Shown: positions 43,820 through 49,547 of the stretch, in pieces
Layout of the letters: each line of letters begins with the position of its first letter
Numbering within the stretch: the stretch's first letter is position 1
From: Rikenellaceae bacterium
GTDB taxonomy: Bacteria > Bacteroidota > Bacteroidia > Bacteroidales > Rikenellaceae
DNA length: 49,547 bases
Reading direction: 5' to 3'
Assembly (NCBI GenBank): GCA_015059805.1
Contig: SUZO01000021.1
Location: forward strand, 1 to 49,547
Position numbers and translations under genes: made by a program
Notes under the pieces: model-generated
What the model saw: the letters and a program-made list of their open reading frames with translations, nothing else
Told to the model about the DNA's origin: nothing
Database searches by the model: none

Positions 43820-45178
43820 ATGAAAAAGCGTATAGTAGTCCTCGGAGGAGGCATTAGTGGCTACGGAACGGCAATACTTGCAAAAAAGGAGGGGCTTGAT
43901 GTCTTCCTCTCTGATGCAGGGATAATCTCTCCACTCTACCGCTCGCGCCTTGAGCAGTGGAATGTTGAGTTTGAACAGGGGGGACATACGGTAGAGAAGA
44001 TAGTAAACGCTACGGAGGTGGTAAAATCGCCTGGTATCCCAGATAAAGCGCCTATTGTTGTGGCTATCCGCGAGAGGGGCATACCGGTAATCTCGGAGAT
44101 GGAGTTTGCTGCACGATATATGGGTAGCGCAAAGACAATATGCATCACTGGTAGCAACGGCAAGACAACGACCACCTCGCTAATCTACAAGATTCTCTCT
44201 GATGCGGGATATAACGTAGCTTTAGGAGGCAATATCGGCGAGAGCTTTGCCTATAGCGTGGCTACAGGGGCTTATGAGTGGTATGTTCTTGAGCTGAGCA
44301 GCTTCCAACTTGACGGTATGTTTGACTTCAGGGCAAATATCGCTGTGCTGATGAACATCACCCCTGACCACCTTGACCGCTACAACTACTGCTTCCAGAA
44401 CTATGTAGATAGTAAGATGCGCATTGTGCAGAACCAGAAGAGCAACGACTGCTTTATCTACTCGGCTGATGACAATACTATCCTTGCAGAGCTAACGAAG
44501 CACCCACTGCGCTCGCGTGAGCTGCCATTTATGGCAAAGAGTGCCGTTGCAAGCGGTGCTGGCGATGCCTTTCTCTCTGGTGAGAGCTTTACCGCTCGCG
44601 TAGGCGATGTTGCAGTAGATATTGATACCCAGAAGATGCAGATAAAGGGTCTACATAACGCCTATGACGCTATGGCAGCAGCATTGGCAGCCCTCGCGGC
44701 AGGTGTAGCACCAGAGCAGGTGGCAGAGTCTATCTACGACTTCTCGCCCGTTGAGCACCGCCTTGAGCCAGTGGCAGAGGTTGACGGTGTGCAGTATATC
44801 AACGACTCCAAGGCTACAAATGTGGACTCTGTATGGTACGCCCTTGAGAGTATGACCCGCCCAGTGGTGTGGATTGCAGGCGGAACAGATAAGGGAAACG
44901 ACTACACCCCACTTATGGAGTTTGCCCGCGAAAAGGTGCATACACTTATCTGTATGGGTCTGGATAACAGTAAGTTAGAGCGCGACTTTGCAGGTGTAAT
45001 ACCGACAATCATCTCTACCGACAGCCTTGACAGCGCTATGCGTGCAGCAGTTGCAGCGGCAAAGAGTGGCGACAGTGTACTACTCTCCCCTGCTTGCGCG
45101 AGCTTTGACCTCTTTAAGAACTACTGCCAGCGTGGCGAGCTGTTCAAGGAGTGGGTAACAACAAATCTTAAAAAGTAG
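43820..45178 (+). CDS. murD: UDP-MurNAc-L-alanine--D-glutamate ligase MurD
   Basis: This cytoplasmic Mur ligase adds D-glutamate to UDP-MurNAc-L-Ala. The 452-aa product has an N-terminal Rossmann-like UDP-binding domain (GGGISGYG, 9-16), the ATP loop GSNGKTTTT (111-119), NITPDHLDRY and the C-terminal ligase domain with NDSKATN. It lies 2 nt after mraY and 5 nt before ftsW. Confidence 0.97.
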   Translation: MKKRIVVLGGGISGYGTAILAKKEGLDVFLSDAGIISPLYRSRLEQWNVEFEQGGHTVEKIVNATEVVKSPGIPDKAPIVVAIRERGIPVISEMEFAARYMGSAKTICITGSNGKTTTTSLIYKILSDAGYNVALGGNIGESFAYSVATGAYEWYVLELSSFQLDGMFDFRANIAVLMNITPDHLDRYNYCFQNYVDSKMRIVQNQKSNDCFIYSADDNTILAELTKHPLRSRELPFMAKSAVASGAGDAFLSGESFTARVGDVAVDIDTQKMQIKGLHNAYDAMAAALAALAAGVAPEQVAESIYDFSPVEHRLEPVAEVDGVQYINDSKATNVDSVWYALESMTRPVVWIAGGTDKGNDYTPLMEFAREKVHTLICMGLDNSKLERDFAGVIPTIISTDSLDSAMRAAVAAAKSGDSVLLSPACASFDLFKNYCQRGELFKEWVTTNLKK

Positions 45179-45183
45179 AAACG

Positions 45184-46449
45184 ATGGAAGACAATAGAGC
45201 ACAAGTACCCTCAATACTCTCCAAAGTTACTATCTTCAATGCCGACAAGGTGTTGATGGTCATCGTGCCTATACTCTTTGTGCTCTCGGCACTTGTTGTC
45301 TACTCATCTGTGGCAAAGATGGGCTATGCCCACATGGGCACTGAGACTAACGCTATATTTACCAAGCACTTAGTGGTTATTTTGCTGGCTGTGATAACCA
45401 TGATGTGTTGCTACTTTATGGGTGCAAAGTTCCTTTATCGCATTGCCCCTTATGCCTACATTTTCTGCTGGTTCTTCACCTTGGGTGTCTACTTCTTCGG
45501 TGCAAAGAGTGGCGACGCTGCTCGTTGGTACGACTTCGGCTTCTCTGTTCAGCCCTCGGAGCTGCTTAAGGTGGCGACCATTCTACTTCTTGCCCGTATG
45601 CTTGACCAGGCGCAGCCAACAATCGGCAAGCAGCGACTTATCCCATCTCTGAACCCATGGAAATGGAGTAAAAATGGGCGCAAAAAGCAGCTTGATATAC
45701 TCTGGAATGGCACCTGCAAGATACTTATGCCTGTGGTAGCATCGGTGGTGGTGATTATCAAGGCTCATAACTCTACCGCCCTGCTGATCTTCGGCATTGG
45801 TCTTGTGATGATATTCATTGCACGAGCACTCAAGATGGAGATTTTTAAGTTCATCATGCTCATTGCCGTAGCTATAGCAATCTACTTTGCCGCTGGAGGT
45901 GGTCGCGCACATACAGCTACAAGCCGAATCACCAACTTTGTCAAGGATTGGACCGGCACTGCAGATAGTAGCAGCCGCCTTAGCGATGCCGACCACGCCA
46001 TGATTGCAATCTATGACGGCGGTCTGTTTGGCGTGGGCGCGGGTCAGTCGGTTATGCGTGCAAAGATTACACACCCAGAGAGCGATTATATCTTCTCCTT
46101 CTTTGTGGAGGAGTACGGAATTATTATGGGCATGATACTCATTATCCTCTACGCCTGGATTTTCGCTCGCGCTATAGCAATATTCCATCGCAGCCGTTGG
46201 CTCTTCGGAGGATTGCTCGCCCTGGGGTTGGCGCTGATGATTACTATACAGGCACTGCTGCACTTTATGGTCTCGACACACCTATTTTTTGAGACGGGAC
46301 AAAACCTGCCACTTATATCACATGGCGGAACGTCAATGATCTGCACCGCCGCCGCATTGGGCATAATCATGAGCATCAGCCGCCAAGTTAATAACCGCAC
46401 CCTTGAGCCACCTGAGGGCATCGCCGCCATGAGCGGAGAGGAGGAGTAA
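45184..46449 (+). CDS. ftsW: Septal peptidoglycan polymerase FtsW (SEDS family)
   Basis: This glycan-strand polymerase of the SEDS family partners with FtsI at the septum. The 421-aa protein has about ten membrane segments, a catalytic-region motif starting GLFGVGAGQS, and the family ending GQNLPLISHGGTSM. Position directly after murD supports FtsW rather than RodA. In most Bacteroidota murG, murC, ftsQ, ftsA and ftsZ follow; here the cluster stops and a repeat region begins. Confidence 0.93.
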   Translation: MEDNRAQVPSILSKVTIFNADKVLMVIVPILFVLSALVVYSSVAKMGYAHMGTETNAIFTKHLVVILLAVITMMCCYFMGAKFLYRIAPYAYIFCWFFTLGVYFFGAKSGDAARWYDFGFSVQPSELLKVATILLLARMLDQAQPTIGKQRLIPSLNPWKWSKNGRKKQLDILWNGTCKILMPVVASVVVIIKAHNSTALLIFGIGLVMIFIARALKMEIFKFIMLIAVAIAIYFAAGGGRAHTATSRITNFVKDWTGTADSSSRLSDADHAMIAIYDGGLFGVGAGQSVMRAKITHPESDYIFSFFVEEYGIIMGMILIILYAWIFARAIAIFHRSRWLFGGLLALGLALMITIQALLHFMVSTHLFFETGQNLPLISHGGTSMICTAAALGIIMSISRQVNNRTLEPPEGIAAMSGEEE

Positions 46450-46516
46450 GGGCTGCAGTGAGTTTAGGGAAATTAGAGATATTAAGGAGATGCAGCACAA
46501 CCACTCAAATAGCACG

Positions 46517-46680
46517 ATTTTGTTATTTTGAGAGAGGTTTTGCAAGGCTTGCGAAGTAGAGAAAAGCGGAGCATACTAAAACGTATGTGAGCTTTTTGAG
46601 ACAAACATAACGCAGCAAAGCTGCTCAAAGTAACGCCATTTTGTTATTTTGAGTGAGGTTTTGCAAGGCTTACGAAGTTA
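46517..46680. repeat. E2-type hairpin element plus an extra left arm
   Basis: The outer arms GTTATTTTGAG and CTCAAAGTAAC (46624-46634) pair with one G-T. The inner arms AAAAGC/GCTTTT flank a centre with ATAC-TAAAAC-GTAT, the same hexaloop as in the E1 copies but a different stem. GAGGTTTTGCAAGGCTTGCGAAG corresponds to GAGGATTTACCACGCTCAATGA of E1. A second left arm (46638-46680) and an E1-like fragment (about 46681-46712, ATTTTAGGCGCGGTTTTAC) follow. Together with 46746-46870 this fills the stretch 46450-46870; no gene is seen in it. Confidence 0.78.
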
Positions 46681-46745
46681 ATTTTTGAATTTTAGGCGCG
46701 GTTTTACAACGCCGTCAAGGCGAGCAGCCACTCAAAGTAGCACCA

Positions 46746-46870
46746 ATTTTGTTATTTTGAGTGAGATTTTGCAAGGCTTACGAAGTAGAGAAAAGCGGAG
46801 CATAGTAAAGCTACGTGAGCATTTTCGAAACGAGTATAACGCGGCAAAAGCCGCTCAAAATAACAAAATT
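46746..46870. repeat. E2-type hairpin element abutting a start codon
   Basis: The outer arms are 17 bp and pair perfectly (46745-46761 AATTTTGTTATTTTGAG; 46854-46870). The inner part contains AAAAGC and a centre CATAG-TAAAG-CTACG. The last base of the element is immediately followed by the ATG of the S4-domain gene at 46871. Confidence 0.83.
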
Positions 46871-47344
46871 ATGGAGGTTAGACTTGACAAATACCTATGG
46901 GCAGTCCGCATCTTCAAGACAAGGAGCGACGCTGCCGATGCGATTAGGAATAATAGGGTGACGGTAAATGGGAGTTACGCCAAGCCGTCGCGCGAGGCAA
47001 AGGTGGGGGATAAGATAGAGGTCAAGAGGGGTATGATTACATATTCATACCTTATCACGGATTTGGTATCAAATCGCCAGCCGGCGAAGAATGTACCGCT
47101 CTATTGCCAAAATATTACGCCACAGACAGAGCTGGATAAGTTAAACATCCCTCGCGAGACAATCTTTGTATTCCGTGAGCGAGGCACGGGTCGTCCGACC
47201 AAAAAGGAGCGCCGCGAGATTGATGCTGTGATGGGCGAGATGTTCCTCTATGATGACGACGAACTGGAGCCAGAACTTGAGTATGGTTCGGAGATAAATG
47301 ACGAGCCAGATATTGAAGAGATAGACCCATACGAGGACTTTTAA
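46871..47344 (+). CDS. S4-domain RNA-binding protein, Hsp15-like
   Basis: This 157-aa protein starts MEVRLDKYLWAVRIFKTRSD and has an S4 RNA-binding domain (about 1-60) typical of Hsp15, which binds stalled 50S subunits carrying nascent chains in E. coli. The region about 60-115 includes GRPTKKERREID, and the tail is very acidic (about 125-157, many Asp and Glu). The ATG at 46871 was chosen because it begins the S4 fold; the longer frame runs through a repeat. The stop codon is followed directly by a terminator. Translation must start without any leader other than the adjoining E2 hairpin. Confidence 0.88.
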   Translation: MEVRLDKYLWAVRIFKTRSDAADAIRNNRVTVNGSYAKPSREAKVGDKIEVKRGMITYSYLITDLVSNRQPAKNVPLYCQNITPQTELDKLNIPRETIFVFRERGTGRPTKKERREIDAVMGEMFLYDDDELEPELEYGSEINDEPDIEEIDPYEDF

Positions 47345-47346
47345 TG

Positions 47347-47383
47347 GATAACGCTGCAAAAAATTGATTTTTGCAGCGTTATC
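47347..47383. terminator. Bidirectional terminator
   Basis: A 16-bp perfect stem (GATAACGCTGCAAAAA with its complement) around a 5-nt loop sits between the convergent S4-domain gene and the Ig-like lipoprotein gene. Confidence 0.9.
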
Positions 47384-47397
47384 TACTAAAGGGCGAT

Positions 47398-48852
47398 TTA
47401 CAAATCGTACTGCAATATTGTTGCCAATCTATTCTTTGTCGTAGCGCCAGCAAGATGTGTCACAATACCCAAGTAGAGTTTGCCATCACGAACCTGCACG
47501 CCCTCAGCCTCGCAATATAGGTTTTCATTAAGTCTAAGCAACTTCTGCAGATTATTGAAGTCGGATGCTGCTGCCACACGTGTACGAGGAACAACGCGAT
47601 TGCCTGAGTAGTCAAAGACCTCAAGGTATGCCTGCGAGTTATCATACACACCGCTACCCGATTTTTTCTCGTATGCATTTCCCTCATACCAGAATATATA
47701 TTTGTCGGCAATAGCATGCCCCTGATATGAGCTTGAGTAGCTCTTTGTAAAGTCTGTTGTGCTTGAGTTATTCTTGAGCGTAAATGAGCCCAGAGGGGTT
47801 AGGGTGTTAAGGTTACGAGCCTTGATAGTTGTAGTCTCTGTATGCTTTGAAGTGCCTGTATCGCCCTCGCCGCCCCAAGTACGTGTAAGGGAGACATTCT
47901 GCTCCTTTAGAGCCAGCACCCGATCAAGGTCGTAGACAATAAGGTGGCGCACGCCACTTGTACGGCAGGTAGCAAGCATACGGCGAGCCTTAAAGTCGAT
48001 ATTTACCTGGAAATCAAGGAGATTTGACCAAGTTTTACCACTGCTATCGCGGTAAGAGTCAAGATAGAAGTGCTCACCCGCGCAGTGCTCATAGGTCTTT
48101 CCAGGCTCAAAGAGTATGCGAGAGACGGTCTTCTGATCGGTATAGTTGCTACCAGAGAGTGTACCGTTAGAATTGACCCAAATATAGTCCTCGCCATTAC
48201 TCTCGGAGTGCTCTACGCACATAATTGTTCCGTGACCAAACCAGCGTAAATACATAGCCTCGCTGCTTGGTGTGCTATCACCGTATGGACCACGCTTTAC
48301 ACGACTTGCAACAACAATCCACTTATTACCCGTAGTAGCATCAGCGCCACACTGGGTAAAGTATATATAGCCATCTTGACTGCCATCGTAGAAGTCAAAA
48401 CACTGCATAACTGTACCTGGATACCTGAGCTGGCGAGAGGAGAATATCATACTCTGGCTCAGCGGATTAGCAAGCGAAGCGAGGGTAATCTTATCAGGCA
48501 ACTCCCCTGAATCTGTCTTAGGGATAACCTTTACACTGCAGCGCGCTGAAATCTGGTCGTTATAGCTACAGATAATCTCTGCCGTACCCTCAGAGATAGC
48601 CTTAACAACTCCAGCATCATTAACAGTAGCTACACTACTATTGGTTGATGACCAGGTGAAAATCAACCCCTCCACCACTGGAGTGCTGACAACATTGAGA
48701 GCCTTGGAACCACCAACCACAAAGGTGATACTTCGTGGCTCTACGCGCAGAGTGTTGAGTACTATCTGACCATCCTCATTAGTTGTTGTATCTGTGCAAC
48801 CACATGCAAAGAGGAGCGCCACAACCACAAGAATATCAATAAATCGTCTCAT
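47398..48852 (-). CDS. Ig-like (BIG2) domain lipoprotein of unknown function
   Basis: The 484-aa protein begins with a lipoprotein signal (LLFACGC) and then a bacterial Ig-like group 2 domain (about 35-115: RSITFVVGGSKAL, WSSTNSSVATVNDAGVV, GTAEIICSY). Residues about 120-484 are rich in aromatic, Ser and Thr residues (CFDFYDGSQDGYIYFTQCG, YLEVFDYSGNRVVPRTRV) and probably form a beta-propeller-like fold. They weakly recall the helveticin J/class III bacteriocin-like family, but I would not assign that. A TAACTTTG box on the minus strand (48879-48872) is a candidate -7 element. The CRISPR array begins about 50 nt beyond its start. Confidence 0.72.
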   Translation of the reverse strand: MRRFIDILVVVALLFACGCTDTTTNEDGQIVLNTLRVEPRSITFVVGGSKALNVVSTPVVEGLIFTWSSTNSSVATVNDAGVVKAISEGTAEIICSYNDQISARCSVKVIPKTDSGELPDKITLASLANPLSQSMIFSSRQLRYPGTVMQCFDFYDGSQDGYIYFTQCGADATTGNKWIVVASRVKRGPYGDSTPSSEAMYLRWFGHGTIMCVEHSESNGEDYIWVNSNGTLSGSNYTDQKTVSRILFEPGKTYEHCAGEHFYLDSYRDSSGKTWSNLLDFQVNIDFKARRMLATCRTSGVRHLIVYDLDRVLALKEQNVSLTRTWGGEGDTGTSKHTETTTIKARNLNTLTPLGSFTLKNNSSTTDFTKSYSSSYQGHAIADKYIFWYEGNAYEKKSGSGVYDNSQAYLEVFDYSGNRVVPRTRVAAASDFNNLQKLLRLNENLYCEAEGVQVRDGKLYLGIVTHLAGATTKNRLATILQYDL

Positions 48853-48902
48853 ATCTTTTCCAATTTGCGAACAAAGTTAGTAAAAAACGGAAAACAAAAG
48901 AA

Positions 48903-49201
48903 GTTAGACACCCACTTAAAAGTCAAGGTGGTAACACCTGTCTTACGCACTAAGAACAAATCCGCGTTAGTTGGATATCCACTTAAAAGTCAAGCTATTA
49001 ATAGCTAATACTATATATTATGGGTACTTGCAAGTTGGATATCCACTTAAAAGTCAAGCTATTAACAGCAAGTAGTAAAAATTTCAGTAAAAAAAAGAAG
49101 TTGGATATCCACTTAAAAGTCAAGCTATTAACAGCTTTGCCATTATTTGCGTAAAAAATTGGTTAGTTGGATATCCACTTAAAAGTCAAGCTATTAACAG
49201 C
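48903..49201 (-). CRISPR. CRISPR array, five 36-bp repeats and four spacers
   Basis: Repeats are at 48903-48938, 48970-49005, 49034-49069, 49100-49135 and 49166-49201. On the plus strand they start GTTGGATATCCACTTAAAAG and end CTATTAACAGC. Spacers are 31, 28, 30 and 30 nt and unrelated to each other. The last three repeats are identical, the second has one change and the first has eight, so the old (trailer) end is probably on the left and the leader on the right, next to the effector-like gene. This implies transcription from the minus strand, but it is not proven. Confidence 0.95.
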
Positions 49202-49406
49202 CTGCAAGGTTGGAATGTGTTGATTTCCAACTATATATCACAAAAAATAAGTGAATTTTTTGAGTGCTTGAATATCAAAAATAGCCTCCACCTATTTGAT
49301 TTTTATCTTCAAACCTCAAACTAAGGCGTTCCAACACGCCCAACCCATAATGGGTGTAGAAATCTATATCACATATCAAAGAACTCTTTCTGAATGCAAA
49401 GATAAG
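49202..49406 (-). promoter_or_regulatory. CRISPR leader candidate with hairpins
   Basis: This A/T-rich 205-bp stretch lies between the array and the effector end. It holds an inverted repeat GTTGGAA/TTCCAAC (49209-49215/49225-49231) that reuses the first bases of the CRISPR repeat, ACCCA-TAA-TGGGT near 49346, and a GCGT/ACGC hairpin near 49326. On the minus strand TATCTTTG (49404-49397) and TATTTTTG (49283-49276) match the -7 element, though no correctly spaced TTTG was found. No protein-coding frame is seen. Confidence 0.5.
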
Positions 49407-49547
49407 CTATTTTTTCTTTTTATCAACTACTGTAGTACTTAATGCTATGTTACGAGCTGCATTCCAATCTGCATTTATACCATCATAACTGCCATCAGCG
49501 TGCTGTTTTCCCTTGCCTTTTACACAATCTGGATTTTTACAAACAAA
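49407..49547 (-). CDS. C-terminus of a RuvC/zinc-ribbon nuclease, probable type V (Cas12) effector (partial)
   Basis: The frame is open at the window edge; 46 residues and the TAG stop codon are visible. The piece FVCKNPDC supplies one cysteine pair of a zinc ribbon. NADWNAARNIAL is the third RuvC motif, with the catalytic aspartate in the form D-x-N-A-A-x-N-I shared by TnpB and Cas12 proteins. The tail is basic (KKKK). A transposon TnpB would also show these motifs, but a CRISPR array begins 205 bp downstream, which favours a single-protein type V effector. The subtype cannot be judged: it is clearly unlike the DADANGAY ending of Cas12a. The rest of the gene lies to the right of the window. 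Confidence 0.72.
   Translation of the reverse strand, partial: FVCKNPDCVKGKGKQHADGSYDGINADWNAARNIALSTTVVDKKKK

Noticed and set aside
48939..49165. Self-targeting spacers
   Set aside because: None of the four spacers was seen to match another part of the window by eye; a full search was not possible.
48903..49201. Type VI-B (Cas13b) array, since the repeat starts GTTGGA and is 36 bp
   Set aside because: The adjacent protein end is RuvC/zinc-ribbon, not HEPN, and the resemblance is limited to the first few bases.
49407..49547. Plain IS605/IS200 TnpB
   Set aside because: Not excluded, but less likely: an array begins 205 bp away and no transposon right-end hairpin or guide-RNA scaffold typical of TnpB was recognised.

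Overview
The window is chromosomal DNA of a member of the Bacteroidota, most likely the order Bacteroidales. The evidence is repeated use of the Bacteroidota promoter (TTTG, 19-21 bp, TAnnTTTG), absence of strong Shine-Dalgarno sites at most genes, a DUF3098 protein behind FtsX, an EF-G2-type elongation factor paralogue, a GLUG-repeat surface lipoprotein with a fimbrillin-like start, a membrane-bound LytTR regulator and the Bacteroidota form of the murein/division cluster. Genus and family cannot be fixed from the sequence.

Layout. 1-878: two tandem leftward promoters that look like those of an rRNA operon lying just outside the window, then a large hairpin-rich repeat. 879-5040: lspA, a 43-aa peptide and a 1063-aa GLUG-repeat lipoprotein. 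5041-8842: tandem repeats, EF-G2, a GH25 lysozyme and a composite repeat. 8843-17612: sugar MFS transporter, polyprenyl synthase, yfhO-ftsX-DUF3098, another composite repeat, galE-deoC. 17715-25734: NatA/NatB-like ABC exporter, then a leftward run of OMP, PhoH, sulfatase, PepD and lipid kinase. 25905-33969: der, mnmA, mdh, gcvH, a LytTR regulator, an SGNH hydrolase, birA and dapD, with repeats between several of them. 34079-46449: one tightly packed 12.4-kb rightward block: prolyl oligopeptidase, lysC, rsmH, ftsL, ftsI, murE, mraY, murD, ftsW. 46450-49547: repeats, an S4-domain protein, an Ig-like lipoprotein, a five-repeat CRISPR array and, cut by the window edge, the C-terminal end of a RuvC/zinc-ribbon protein that looks like a type V (Cas12) effector.

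Genes that work together: lysC and dapD supply meso-diaminopimelate, MurE adds it (DNPR motif), MurD and MraY build the lipid intermediate, FtsW/FtsI polymerise it, FtsX and FtsL are division proteins, and the polyprenyl synthase belongs to isoprenoid supply. LspA matures the several lipoproteins encoded here.

Two things stand out. First, the intergenic DNA is filled with at least three families of palindromic repeats (called C, D and E here). Different copies have different stem sequences but keep the pairing, and they often sit flush against, or supply, stop codons and in one case abut a start codon. Second, the right edge holds a CRISPR array next to a RuvC-type effector end with no recognisable adaptation genes in view. 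All repeat and structure calls were made by eye; no searches or folding were run.
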